64,000 nt of DNA, taken from the NCBI GenBank assembly GCA_042408445.1, contig JBHORC010000038.1:1-64000 (forward strand), written 5' to 3'. A program made the translations under genes and the position numbers. Below are positions 34,098 to 41,950 of the stretch, one piece after another (positions within the stretch are counted from its first letter, which is position 1; the number at the start of each line of letters is the position of its first letter). The notes under the pieces were generated by a model, which ran no database searches, was not told where the DNA came from, and saw only the letters and a list, made by a program, of their open reading frames with translations. Origin of the DNA: CF-46 sp042408445 (GTDB lineage: Bacteria > Chloroflexota > Limnocylindria > Limnocylindrales > CSP1-4).

Positions 34098-35734
34098 CGC
34101 TGACAAGGACGCCGAACCGCGCGCTGCCGGTCCTCGATCTGGGCGGCTCCGCGACCGCGGGATCTGCCCCGCCAACCGTCGCCGACGAGCGGGTCGTCGA
34201 GTACCGGCCCGAGGCTCCGGCGCTGCCGACGTTCCACGTCTGGACGCTCGGCTGCCAGATGAACCGCAGCGACTCCGAGGAGATGGCCGGCCGGCTCCTC
34301 GCCGCAGGCTGCGCCGAGGCGACGTCGATGGAAGCGGCGGACCTCATCGTGATCAACACGTGCGCGATCCGCGAGGCGGCCGAGCAGAAGGTGATCGGCC
34401 GGCAGGGGCATCTCCAGCGGCTGAAGACCGCGAACCCCGGGATGCGCGTCGTCCTGACCGGCTGCGCGGTCCGCGAGCCGGACCGGGCGGGGCTGCGGCG
34501 ACGGTTCCCGGCGGTCGACCTGTTCCTGCGACCGGACGAGGAGCCCGAGCTCGTGGACCGGCTGGGTCTCGCGTCCGCCCAGGGCGCGGTCGGGCTCGCG
34601 ACCGGCGTGCCGAGTGGATCCACCACGACCGTGGGCCGGACCGTGGTCGGAGCGGCGGACCATCTCGCCGGGACCCGGTCGAGCGCCGTCGCGACCGGCG
34701 CGGTCTCGCGCGGATCCACCATCAGTGCCTGGCTCCCGATCGTCTACGGCTGCGACAAGACGTGCACCTACTGCATCGTGCCGTTCAGTCGAGGGCCCGA
34801 GCGGAGCCGACCCTTCGACGAGATCCTCGCCGAGGCCCGGTCCCTCGCCGCTGCCGGGTATCGCGAGGTCACGCTCCTCGGCCAGAACGTGAACTCGTAC
34901 GGACACGACCTGCCCCCCGAGCCGCGCTTCGCCGATGTGGACACGGATCGTTGGGCCGGTCGGCGGCTCGATCTGCACGGGAGGCCGGACCTCGCGGCGC
35001 TGATCCGGGCCATCGACGGGATCCGGACGACCGACGGCCTGCCCGCGATCCCGCGTCTCCGGTTCGTGACGTCCCACCCGTGGGACCTGAGCGATCGGCT
35101 GATCGGGGCGATGGCGGAATGCGCATCGGTCACGGCCCACCTGCATCTCCCCGTCCAGTCCGGCGACGACGCCGTGCTGCGCCGGATGGGCCGCCAATAC
35201 ACGATCGAGCACTACCTCGAGCGCCTGGGCCGGATCCGCGAGGCCGTCCCGGAGATCGCGATCTCGACCGACGTGATCGTCGGGTTCTGCGGCGAGACCG
35301 ACGAGCAGTTCCGGTCGACCCTCCGCCTGCTCGAGACGGTCCGCTACGACCAGGTCTTTGCCGCGGCGTACTCCGAGCGGCCCGGCACCCCGGCGACGAG
35401 GCTGGAGGACGACGTGCCCGCGGCCGTCAAGCGGGACCGGTTGAACGAGCTCCTCGCGCTCCAGGAGACGTTCGGCCTCGAGCGGAACCGGGCCTGGGTC
35501 GGGCGAACCGTCGAGGTGCTCGTCGACGCCGTGACGCCGCCGCGGAGCCACGAGCACGAGGACGCCGGGTCATCTCCCGAGGCGGCGCCGGCCGGTCCCC
35601 GCGTGTCCGGTCGAAGTCGGCAGAACAAGCTCGTCCATCTTCCCGGCGGCCCGGAGCTCGTCGGAAGGCTCGTCACGGCCCGGATCGACCATGCCGGACC
35701 GTACGCCCTCCGGGGGACGCTGGTCGCGGGGTGA
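34094..35734 (+). CDS. miaB: tRNA-2-methylthio-N6-dimethylallyladenosine synthase MiaB
   Basis: Radical-SAM methylthiotransferase that converts i6A37 to ms2i6A37; 546 residues, longer than the usual 440-480. The N-terminal cluster cysteines lie in LGCQMNRSDSEE, NTCAIREAAEQK and LTGCAVRE; the radical-SAM motif is CDKTCTYC. A C-terminal TRAM domain ends in RLVTARIDHAGPYALRG. Extra length comes from the N-terminal 40 residues, a Thr/Ser/Gly-rich insert before the radical-SAM domain and a Pro/Glu stretch before TRAM. It overlaps miaA by GTGA. Confidence 0.95.
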   Translation: MTLTRTPNRALPVLDLGGSATAGSAPPTVADERVVEYRPEAPALPTFHVWTLGCQMNRSDSEEMAGRLLAAGCAEATSMEAADLIVINTCAIREAAEQKVIGRQGHLQRLKTANPGMRVVLTGCAVREPDRAGLRRRFPAVDLFLRPDEEPELVDRLGLASAQGAVGLATGVPSGSTTTVGRTVVGAADHLAGTRSSAVATGAVSRGSTISAWLPIVYGCDKTCTYCIVPFSRGPERSRPFDEILAEARSLAAAGYREVTLLGQNVNSYGHDLPPEPRFADVDTDRWAGRRLDLHGRPDLAALIRAIDGIRTTDGLPAIPRLRFVTSHPWDLSDRLIGAMAECASVTAHLHLPVQSGDDAVLRRMGRQYTIEHYLERLGRIREAVPEIAISTDVIVGFCGETDEQFRSTLRLLETVRYDQVFAAAYSERPGTPATRLEDDVPAAVKRDRLNELLALQETFGLERNRAWVGRTVEVLVDAVTPPRSHEHEDAGSSPEAAPAGPRVSGRSRQNKLVHLPGGPELVGRLVTARIDHAGPYALRGTLVAG

Positions 35735-36663
35735 CCGCGCCGCCACTGCTCGTCATCGCCGGCGCAACGGCGACCGGCAAGACGGGCCTCGCGATCCACG
35801 TCGCCGAGCGATTGGCGCGGGAGGGGATCCCGGCCGAGGTCATTTCGGCCGACTCGCGTCAGGTGTACCGCGGGCTCGACATCGGGACGGCCAAGGCGAC
35901 GCTCGACGATCGCCGCGGCATCCCGCATCACGGGCTCGATCTCGTCGAACCCGACGAGCCCTTCACGGTCGCGGACTTCGCCGCCCACGCCCGCTCCGCG
36001 CTCCACGAGATCGCGGGGCGAGGCGGCCTCGCGATCCTCGCCGGGGGCACCGGCCTCTACCTGCGGGCGGTGGCTCGCGGCCTCGCGACCGAGACGCTCC
36101 CATCGGACACCGCTGTCCGGTCACGTCTCGAGGCGGAGTTCCTTGCCGTCGGCCTGGAGCCGCTCGTCGAGCGGCTTCGCGACGTCGCTCCCCGACGAGC
36201 CGCCGCGATCGACACCGCCAATCCGCGGCGCGTGGTCCGCGCCCTCGAGATCGCGACGGTCGCCGGCGGTGAACCCGACCTTCCGGCCCCGCGCGGCTAC
36301 GACGGTGCCGTTGGCTGGATCGGGCTCGCGGTGGATCCGGCCACCCACCGCTCCTGGATCGAGTCGCGGGCCAGAGCCCAGTTCGACCGAGGCCTCGTCG
36401 AGGAAGCGCGGGCCCTCCGCGAGCGATTCGATCCCGCGCTCCCCGCATTCTCTGCGATCGGCTATCGCGAGGCCTGGGCGTTGCTCGACGGATCGCTGAC
36501 GCGCGACGCCGCGATCGCCGAGGACGCGCGTCGCAACGTCGCCTTTGCCAAGCGGCAGCGGACGTGGTTCCGGGCCGAGCCGGACATCGGCTGGGTCGAC
36601 GCCCTCGATCCGTCGCGCGTGGACGAGGCGGTCGCGGTCGCCAGGCGGCTCCTCGCGGATTGA
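35731..36663 (+). CDS. miaA: tRNA dimethylallyltransferase MiaA
   Basis: Adds the dimethylallyl group to A37, supplying the substrate for MiaB encoded just upstream. It has 310 residues. P-loop GATATGKTGLAIHVA, then SADSRQVYRGLDIGTAK, LAGGTGLYLRAV, NPRRVVRALEI and AIGYREAWALL. GTG 35731 sits in a GTGA overlap with miaB. The frame is open upstream for hundreds of codons through miaB, which is shadow. Confidence 0.95.
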   Translation: MTAPPLLVIAGATATGKTGLAIHVAERLAREGIPAEVISADSRQVYRGLDIGTAKATLDDRRGIPHHGLDLVEPDEPFTVADFAAHARSALHEIAGRGGLAILAGGTGLYLRAVARGLATETLPSDTAVRSRLEAEFLAVGLEPLVERLRDVAPRRAAAIDTANPRRVVRALEIATVAGGEPDLPAPRGYDGAVGWIGLAVDPATHRSWIESRARAQFDRGLVEEARALRERFDPALPAFSAIGYREAWALLDGSLTRDAAIAEDARRNVAFAKRQRTWFRAEPDIGWVDALDPSRVDEAVAVARRLLAD

Positions 36664-36682
36664 TCCCACCCGGCCGACCCGG

Positions 36683-36688
36683 TACCGT
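36683..36688 (+). promoter_or_regulatory. Probable leaderless promoter before the 86-residue gene
   Basis: TACCGT at 36683-36688, six bases, then ATG 36695. No Shine-Dalgarno sequence intervenes. Confidence 0.5.
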
Positions 36689-36694
36689 CCGCTG

Positions 36695-36955
36695 ATGGCC
36701 ACGAACGACGAACCCCGACCGTTCAGCATCGACATCGGAGAGATCCTCAAGGACGTCGCCGGCACGAAGCGACGGACGACGCGCAGCCGCTCGCGAACCT
36801 CCTCGAGCAGCGACATGGACGCGGCCCTCCGACGGGCCGTCCGGGCCGAGCTCGCGGACGTGGAGCGGTCCCTCAAGCTGCTGGCCGACGAGGTCGTCCG
36901 GCTTCGTCGCGCCAACGAGGACATCGCCAGCGCGCTCAAGAAGCTGAGCCGCTGA
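36695..36955 (+). CDS. Small coiled-coil protein of unknown function
   Basis: An 86-residue protein: an acidic start with FSIDIGEILKDVAGTK, a Ser/Arg/Thr-rich middle (residues 25-40), then a predicted helix or coiled coil from about 42 to 84 (ALRRAVRAELADVERSLKLL, continuing to SALKKLSR). I do not recognise it. The leaderless-type promoter and codon use support a real gene. It may be an oligomerising or nucleoid-type protein, but nothing proves that. Confidence 0.6.
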   Translation: MATNDEPRPFSIDIGEILKDVAGTKRRTTRSRSRTSSSSDMDAALRRAVRAELADVERSLKLLADEVVRLRRANEDIASALKKLSR

Positions 36956-37031
36956 GGGGCCTCAGCCCGAGTCGCGGACGGGGAAACCCGCTCGGCGCTC
37001 GCGCGGCCCCGATTCGCGCCCCGCTCGCAGG

Positions 37032-37760
37032 CTAGAGGCCCGGCACCTCGGTCTCGTCGAGGACGTCCTCGATGCCGTCGACCCTGCTCGCGACCTCGAT
37101 CAGGTTGTCGCTGTCCTCGATCCCGTCGATCTGGCCGCGGATGATCGCCGTCGAGCCGACGACCGCGATCTCGAGCCGGTCGGCGAGCGTGGTCGTCGCC
37201 GCGTCAGCCCGCAGCGCCTCCCGGACGCGGGCATTCATCGAGCCTTCCTCGTCGAGCTCGCCGGAACGGTGGTCGTCGTCGTACGGCTCATCGTCGGCCG
37301 ACATGCCGGTGCCGGCCGCGATCTGGATGCCCTGCGGGTCGTCGCTCGGCACCGTCGGCGGATCCGATGGCGGGATCCAGACCTCACCCTCCTCGATCGC
37401 GACGAGCACGTCGGTCGTCTCGCCGTCGCGGAACTCGCCCTCGGTCAGCGCATCAAGCGACGTGACGTCCGTGTCTCCGGTCGCGAGACCGCGTCGCAGG
37501 TTGTCGTCGACCAGCTCATCGACGTCGGTCATCGGGTCGTCCACCGCGGCCGAGGCGAGGAGCTCGCGATCCGGCATCGGCGTCGTGCCCCATTCCTGCT
37601 CGCTGAGCGTTGCCTCCCGGGTGCCCTCGATCTGGTCGGCCTCGAGGAACGCGTCCTGGTCGGCGGGCAGGGCGTCACCCTGGATCTCGGCGATGTCGAC
37701 CTCGAGCGGGTCGGTGCCGATGTTCGGGGCGTCGTCGGGCAGGCGTCGCGGGTCAGTCAT
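37032..37760 (-). CDS. Acidic BON-domain protein
   Basis: A 242-residue, strongly acidic protein without signal peptide or membrane helix. The last 65 residues (ARVREALRADAATTTLADRL, then IAVVGSTAIIRGQIDGIEDS) fit a BON domain, a fold that often binds lipid or hydrophobic ligands at membranes. The N-terminal 170 residues are Asp/Glu-rich and mostly unstructured in appearance. It faces away from hflX across 140 bp. Function unknown. Confidence 0.7.
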   Translation of the reverse strand: MTDPRRLPDDAPNIGTDPLEVDIAEIQGDALPADQDAFLEADQIEGTREATLSEQEWGTTPMPDRELLASAAVDDPMTDVDELVDDNLRRGLATGDTDVTSLDALTEGEFRDGETTDVLVAIEEGEVWIPPSDPPTVPSDDPQGIQIAAGTGMSADDEPYDDDHRSGELDEEGSMNARVREALRADAATTTLADRLEIAVVGSTAIIRGQIDGIEDSDNLIEVASRVDGIEDVLDETEVPGL

Positions 37761-37888
37761 CAGCTCGGGTCCTCCAGCACGACGCCATCCTCGCGAACCG
37801 GTGATCGGCTCCGAGCCTTGGGCCGTCGCCTCGATCTATCAGCAGCGTGAAACTCCCGTCCGCGGTCGCGCCTTCGAGACCCCCCGGA

Positions 37889-37894
37889 TATCCT
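37889..37894 (+). promoter_or_regulatory. Probable leaderless promoter of hflX
   Basis: TATCCT, six bases (TCGCCG), then ATG 37901. This is the cleanest example in the window of a -10 box set for transcription to start at the A of the start codon. Confidence 0.6.
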
Positions 37895-37900
37895 TCGCCG

Positions 37901-39301
37901 ATGGCCCGAACCTCTGCAATTGATCTCACGCCGCCCGTCGAGAAGGCGTTCCTCGTCGCGGTCGACACCGGCGACGACGCCGGCTGGACGGCCGAGGAAT
38001 CCCTGAGCGAGCTCGCGAACCTCGCGACGACCGCGGGCGCCGAGGTGGTCGGTGCGGAGTGGCAGAACCGCCGCCACGTCGACCCGAACTGGTATGTCGG
38101 CAAGGGCAAGGCGGAGGAGCTCAGCCACGCCCGGAGCGAGACCGGCTTCGACGTGCTGGTCACGGACGACGAGCTCTCGCCCGGTCAGCAGAAGGCGCTC
38201 GAGGGGCTGCTGAACGTCAAGGTGATCGACCGCAGCCGGCTGATCCTCGACATCTTTGCCCAGCACGCGCAGACCCACGAAGGCCGGCTCCAGGTCGAGC
38301 TCGCTCAGCTCGAATACCAGCTGCCGCGCCTGACGCGACTCTGGACCCACCTGTCGCGGACCGGCGGCGGGATCGGCACCCGGGGACCCGGCGAAAGTCA
38401 GCTCGAGACGGACCGCCGGATCATCCGCGAGCGGATCAAGAAGATGAAGGACCGCGTCGAGCAGGTCCGCCAGCAGCGTCAGACGGCGGCACGCGGGCGC
38501 GACCGGCGGATGATGGCGACCGTCGGCATCGTGGGCTACACGAACGCCGGCAAATCGACGCTCCTGAATGCGCTCGTCGGCAGCGAGGTTGCCCGAGCGG
38601 AGGACAAGCTCTTCGCGACGCTCGATCCGACGTCGCGCCAGGTCAAGCTCGGCGATGGCCAGACCGCCATCGTCACCGACACGGTGGGGTTCATCCACAA
38701 GCTGCCGCACCAGCTCGTCGATGCGTTCCGGGCGACGCTCGAGGAGGTCAACCGGGCGGACGTCCTCGTCGAGGTGGTCGACGCGTCAGACCCGCACCTT
38801 CGCGAGCACCGGGCGACGGTCCAGACCGTCCTCGACGAGCTCGGTGCCGGCGACAAGCCGCGGCTCGTGGCCTTCAACAAGGCGGATCTCGTGGAGCGTG
38901 CCGCCCACGACGGCGACGGTGTCGCGCCGGCTCTCGCGGGGTCCGTGCTCGTCAGCGCTCTGACCGGGTTCGGGCTCGACACGCTGCGGGCCGAGATCGC
39001 GGCGCTGCTCGCCTCGCTCTGGGTCGACGTCGACGTCCACGTCCCGTACGCCGCCGGCGAGCTGCTGGCTCGCGTCCGCGAGCGGGGAACGGTCGAGCTG
39101 GAGTACGGCGAGCGAGACGTCCGCGTCCATGGGCGGGCGGCGCCGTCCCTGGCCGGCGAGCTCACGATGATCGCCGAGCGGTGGCAGGAATCTCTGGACG
39201 GCGACGGGCAGAACGGGACGGGCGGGACGAGCCACGCGGCGGCGCCGGCAAGGGCTGGTGCCCGCCCGGCGCGGGCGGCTTCCTCCAACGCCGGCGACTG
39301 A
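37901..39301 (+). CDS. hflX: Ribosome-rescue GTPase HflX
   Basis: GTPase that splits stalled or heat-damaged ribosomes; 466 residues. The N-terminal HflX domain includes WYVGKGKAEEL and the linker signature RTGGGIGTRGPGESQLETD (about 165-183), then a helical hairpin. The G domain has GYTNAGKSTLLNAL, DTVGFIHKLP and NKAD. A C-terminal low-complexity Ala/Gly tail follows. The gene sits just after miaB-miaA, reminiscent of the miaA-hfq-hflX clusters of other bacteria. Confidence 0.95.
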   Translation: MARTSAIDLTPPVEKAFLVAVDTGDDAGWTAEESLSELANLATTAGAEVVGAEWQNRRHVDPNWYVGKGKAEELSHARSETGFDVLVTDDELSPGQQKALEGLLNVKVIDRSRLILDIFAQHAQTHEGRLQVELAQLEYQLPRLTRLWTHLSRTGGGIGTRGPGESQLETDRRIIRERIKKMKDRVEQVRQQRQTAARGRDRRMMATVGIVGYTNAGKSTLLNALVGSEVARAEDKLFATLDPTSRQVKLGDGQTAIVTDTVGFIHKLPHQLVDAFRATLEEVNRADVLVEVVDASDPHLREHRATVQTVLDELGAGDKPRLVAFNKADLVERAAHDGDGVAPALAGSVLVSALTGFGLDTLRAEIAALLASLWVDVDVHVPYAAGELLARVRERGTVELEYGERDVRVHGRAAPSLAGELTMIAERWQESLDGDGQNGTGGTSHAAAPARAGARPARAASSNAGD

Positions 39302-39314
39302 TCGCGGAATCGCG

Positions 39315-39839
39315 ATGGGCCGCTGGTTGCGTCGCGCCGGCCACGGCCGAGTCTCGGACGGAGCCTTCGTCACCTGGACCCTCGCCGAGGGCAGCCGAGG
39401 CCGCCGCTGGCGCGAGATCGTCGCGGTCGGGGAGGGGATCCGCACGTCGCTCCTCCTGGAGCTCGACGTCGAGCGCCGGTTCAGCCATCTCGAGCTGTCG
39501 ACCGCGGCCGGCCTGCTGACGCTCCACCCCGAGGGCGACGGCACGCTGCACGGCAACGCCGTGATCGCAGGCGGCGTCGCGCACGTCATCGGGCTGCCGT
39601 GGGACCCTGGCTCCGTCGTGTTGCTCGAGGGATCCCCGGTCTGCCGGGCGGCGGCCGTCCGCGACGGCTCGAGTCGAGGTGAGGTTCCCGCCCTCACGAT
39701 CGCGCTCGACCTGCGGCTGGACCTCGGGACCGCAGTGATCGATCCGGCCGAGTGGGCAGACGAGGCTGGCCTCCCGCGCCTCGTCGCCGGCAACACATGG
39801 CCGCTGGAGCTCGGCGAGGAGCAGGACGAGCGCGGTTGA
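39315..39839 (+). CDS. Hypothetical protein, beta-rich
   Basis: A 174-residue soluble protein starting MGRWLRRAGHGRVSDGAF, 13 bp after hflX and probably cotranscribed. Alternating hydrophobic strands (FVTWTLAEG, LLLELDVERRFSHLELS, GLLTLHPEGDGTLHGNAV, ALTIALDLRLDLGTAVID) suggest a beta-sandwich or barrel-like fold. I cannot name the family. No signal peptide and no catalytic motif is evident. Confidence 0.6.
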   Translation: MGRWLRRAGHGRVSDGAFVTWTLAEGSRGRRWREIVAVGEGIRTSLLLELDVERRFSHLELSTAAGLLTLHPEGDGTLHGNAVIAGGVAHVIGLPWDPGSVVLLEGSPVCRAAAVRDGSSRGEVPALTIALDLRLDLGTAVIDPAEWADEAGLPRLVAGNTWPLELGEEQDERG

Positions 39840-39868
39840 TCCGTACCGCGGGGCCGACGTGGACAGAG

Positions 39869-39919
39869 CGTGGACAACCGACCGCAAATCGGGCGCCCGC
39901 TCGCGAAAGTCGTGGACAA
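39869..39919. repeat. Paired DnaA-box-like sites, copy A
   Basis: CGTGGACAA occurs at 39869-39877 and 39911-39919, start-to-start 42 nt. Read on the other strand each is TTGTCCACG, one base from the high-GC DnaA box TTGTCCACA. A weaker GTGGACAG is at 39859-39866. The second box lies at about -52 to -44 from the predicted start of the downstream RNA. The same pair with the same 42-nt spacing recurs at 40831. Confidence 0.6.
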
Positions 39920-39962
39920 GTGGGGTAGCCAGTCCACCATCCCCCGCCGTACAGTTCGTCTT

Positions 39963-40046
39963 GCCCGAAGGGGCCACGAGACCGGAAGTGACGACGCAGG
40001 TGCTTGCATCAGCGGCGGAGGCTCCGGGAGCGAGGTTCCTTCGGGC
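39963..40046 (+). ncRNA. Putative structured small RNA, copy A
   Basis: A terminal helix pairs 39963-39975 with 40034-40046 (13 bp including two G-U), followed by GTTTCG. Inside are symmetrical loops around CCGGA/TCCGG (39982-39986 with 40023-40027), and a distal hairpin 39992-40017 capped by the tetraloop CTTG. A TACAGT -10 box at 39950-39955 is exactly seven bases before G39963. Copy B at 40924 keeps the architecture with many compensatory changes. I match it to no known RNA family. It could be an sRNA or a leader element of the racemase-like gene. Confidence 0.55.
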
Positions 40047-40090
40047 GTTTCGTTGTCCCCGTCACAGCAGCGATGGATCAGGCGAGGGCG

Positions 40091-40792
40091 ATGGCGATCC
40101 TTGGCATCGTGGGCGGGATCGCTCCGCCATCGACGATCGAGTACTACCGGACCGTGCTCGCCGCGTACCGCGGACGGACCGGCCGGTCGCTGCGGGTCGT
40201 CATCGACAGCGTCGACACGGATGCCTTCTTCGCGCTGCTCGAGGCCGATGACCGTCCAGCCATCATCCGGACGCTCGTCGCCGAGCTGGAACGGCTCGCC
40301 GCAGCCGGCGCCGACCTCGCGCTGATCGGATCGAACACGGGCCACATCGGCATCGCGGAGATCACGGCTCGCAGCCCGATCCCGGTGGTGAGCATCGTCG
40401 ACGCGGCGGCAGCGGCACTCGCCGGCACCGACCGCGTCGGCCTGTTCGCGACGTCGTTCACGATCCGGGCAGACGTCTACGGAAGTGCCCTGGCCGAGCA
40501 TGGGATCAGCGTCGTCACCCCGAACGAGGCGGACCAGGAGCGGATTCAGCAGGTCTACTTCGGTGAGCTGGTCAACGGCCAGTTCCTGGACGAGAGCCGC
40601 GAGGCGCTCCTCGCGATCGGCCGGCGGCTGCACGAGGACCACGGCGTCGACGTCATCGTCCTCGCCGGGACGGAGCTGCCGCTGCTCGTGACGGAGCCGG
40701 AGCGGGACGGCATCCGGTACCTGGACACGGGCCGCCTCCATGCCGAAGCAGCCGTCGAGGCCCTCATCGCGGTCGAGCAGGGCTCCCGCTGA
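40091..40792 (+). CDS. Aspartate/glutamate racemase-family protein lacking both catalytic cysteines
   Basis: A 233-residue protein with the family N-terminus ILGIVGGIAPPSTIEYYRTV and the two-domain pseudo-symmetric layout. The first active-site motif, normally CNTxH, is SNTGH (near residue 81), and the second, normally GCTE, is AGTELPLL (near residue 195). Neither catalytic cysteine is present. It may be an inactive regulator, a ligand-binding protein or an enzyme with other chemistry. ATG 40091 has GAGGG close upstream; ATG 40073 is an alternative. It lies between the two repeated RNA cassettes. Confidence 0.85.
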   Translation: MAILGIVGGIAPPSTIEYYRTVLAAYRGRTGRSLRVVIDSVDTDAFFALLEADDRPAIIRTLVAELERLAAAGADLALIGSNTGHIGIAEITARSPIPVVSIVDAAAAALAGTDRVGLFATSFTIRADVYGSALAEHGISVVTPNEADQERIQQVYFGELVNGQFLDESREALLAIGRRLHEDHGVDVIVLAGTELPLLVTEPERDGIRYLDTGRLHAEAAVEALIAVEQGSR

Positions 40793-40830
40793 GGCCGGCA
40801 CCGCACACCACGAGACGTTCGTGGGCAGCG

Positions 40831-40881
40831 TGTGGACAACCGGCCGAATTGCAAGGCTGGTGCGATGGAGTTCGTGGATAA
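40831..40881. repeat. Paired DnaA-box-like sites, copy B
   Basis: TGTGGACAA at 40831-40839 (other strand TTGTCCACA) and CGTGGATAA at 40873-40881 (other strand TTATCCACG), 42 nt apart. The spacing equals copy A although the sequence between is diverged, so the boxes are the conserved part. They lie at about -93 and -51 from the predicted RNA start at 40924. Confidence 0.6.
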
Positions 40882-40923
40882 GCCTCTGTACGGGCCGGGT
40901 TCCTGTCACCTATCGTTGGTCTT

Positions 40924-41006
40924 GCCCGAAGGGGCCTCGAACATCTAGTGATCCGGTTGGTACTTGTATTGACTGGAGCATCTAGTGATCGACGGTTCCT
41001 TCGGGC
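40924..41006 (+). ncRNA. Putative structured small RNA, copy B
   Basis: The same 13-bp terminal helix as copy A (40924-40936 with 40994-41006), followed by GTTTTCG. The distal hairpin 40952-40977 again has a CTTG loop. TATCGT at 40911-40916 is exactly seven bases before G40924. A 12-base direct repeat CATCTAGTGATC (40942-40953, 40979-40990) lies on either side of the distal hairpin and is absent from copy A. The gap 40793-41096 holds nothing else except the box pair and a short coupled leader frame. Confidence 0.55.
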
Positions 41007-41079
41007 GTTTTCGTGTGCCCGCGACGTCCTGGGACCGGCCGACGCGCGGTCCGGCCTTCGCGAGCGGTACCCTCGGACG

Positions 41080-41100
41080 GTGTCGGTGATGCCATCGTGA
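41080..41100 (+). CDS. Candidate six-codon leader frame coupled to the MBL gene
   Basis: TACCCT at 41068-41073, six bases, then GTG 41080, which is the leaderless arrangement seen elsewhere here. The frame encodes VSVMPS and stops at TGA 41098-41100, overlapping the GTG of the hydrolase at 41097 as GTGA. Ribosomes finishing this minigene could restart on the hydrolase. It is short and could be chance. Confidence 0.3.
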   Translation: MSVMPS

Positions 41101-41837
41101 AGATCCGCGCCGGGTTGCACCGGATCGGGGACGGTCTGGTCAACTCCTATCTCCTCGACGACGGCGGCGAGGTGACGATCGTCGACGCGGCGATGCCGGG
41201 CGACTGGTCCGGGCTGCTGACCGAGCTCGCGGCGATGGGCAGGTCGCTGAACGACGTCCGTGCGTTGATCCTCACCCACGGGCACTCCGACCACATCGGC
41301 TTTGCCGAGCGCGCCCGTCGAGAGCGGAACATCGCGGTTTCCGTGCACGAGATCGATGCCGCCCTGGCACGTGGTGAGGTCCCGAACCCGGCGAAGCGCG
41401 GCGGCCCGATCAAGCCGCTCCCGCTGCTGCGGTTCCTGTGGCACGGCGTCGCGCGGGGCGCGTTCCGGACGAAGAACCCGACGGTCCTGACGACGTTCAC
41501 CGAAACCGCGACCCTCGATGTGCCGGGCTCGCCGCGGGTGATCCTGCTTCCCGGCCATACGCCGGGAAGCGTCGCGTTCCATGTCGCCTCGCACGACGCG
41601 CTGTTCGTCGGCGACGCGATTGCGACCGTCGCGGTCACGAACGGCTCGAGCGGGCCGATGATCGCGCCGTTCACCGCCGACCCGGCCACCGCGATCGCCT
41701 CCCTCGGTCGGCTCGAGGATGTCGAAGCGGCGGTGGTCCTGCCCGGTCACGGTCAGCCGTGGACCGGCGGCGTCGCCGAGGCGATCCGCCGGGTGCGCGC
41801 CGGCGGGCCGGACGCCATGGGCCAGCCACACGCCTGA
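41097..41837 (+). CDS. MBL-fold metallo-hydrolase
   Basis: A 246-residue metallo-beta-lactamase-fold protein. Zinc motifs are LTHGHSDHIG (HxHxDH), LPGHTPGS, the bridging Asp in LFVGDAIA and the last His in VLPGHGQPW. General family members hydrolyse thioesters, lactones or phosphodiesters; an insert at residues 90-130 (PNPAKRGGPIKPLPLL) is not informative to me. GTG 41097 was chosen as the first start before the conserved strand. Confidence 0.85.
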   Translation: MKIRAGLHRIGDGLVNSYLLDDGGEVTIVDAAMPGDWSGLLTELAAMGRSLNDVRALILTHGHSDHIGFAERARRERNIAVSVHEIDAALARGEVPNPAKRGGPIKPLPLLRFLWHGVARGAFRTKNPTVLTTFTETATLDVPGSPRVILLPGHTPGSVAFHVASHDALFVGDAIATVAVTNGSSGPMIAPFTADPATAIASLGRLEDVEAAVVLPGHGQPWTGGVAEAIRRVRAGGPDAMGQPHA

Positions 41838-41892
41838 GCGCCGCACGGGGAATGCCGAACGCCTCGGGCGGGGCGTCGAGCGCTGACACGAA

Positions 41893-41925
41893 ACCGCCGG
41901 CCGGACCTTGCGTCCGACCGGCGGT
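41893..41925. terminator. Bidirectional stem-loop between convergent genes
   Basis: ACCGCCGG (41893-41900) and CGGAC (41902-41906) pair with GTCCG (41912-41916) and CCGGCGGT (41918-41925), with one C/A mismatch and a five-base loop. It is flanked by AAA on the left and lacks a long T run on the right. It lies between the MBL gene and the convergent lipoprotein gene. Confidence 0.6.
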
Positions 41926-41950
41926 CGAATGAGCGGCTGGAGTGTCGCGA

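Noticed and set aside
34000..35730. Extension of the miaA frame far upstream
   Set aside because: The residues before GTG 35731 are an off-frame reading of miaB, rich in Arg and Pro, without homology to MiaA.
39859..40881. Replication origin based on DnaA-like boxes
   Set aside because: Only two clear boxes per copy, no AT-rich unwinding stretch and no dnaA/dnaN nearby. A regulatory or titration role is more likely.
38786..40909. 707-codon minus-strand frame crossing hflX, the 39315 gene and the racemase-like gene
   Set aside because: It spans several genuine genes and the repeated RNA cassette and shows no protein-like motifs.
40942..40990. CRISPR-like repeat (two CATCTAGTGATC units)
   Set aside because: Only two 12-base units, no array and no cas genes; it is better explained as part of the RNA element.
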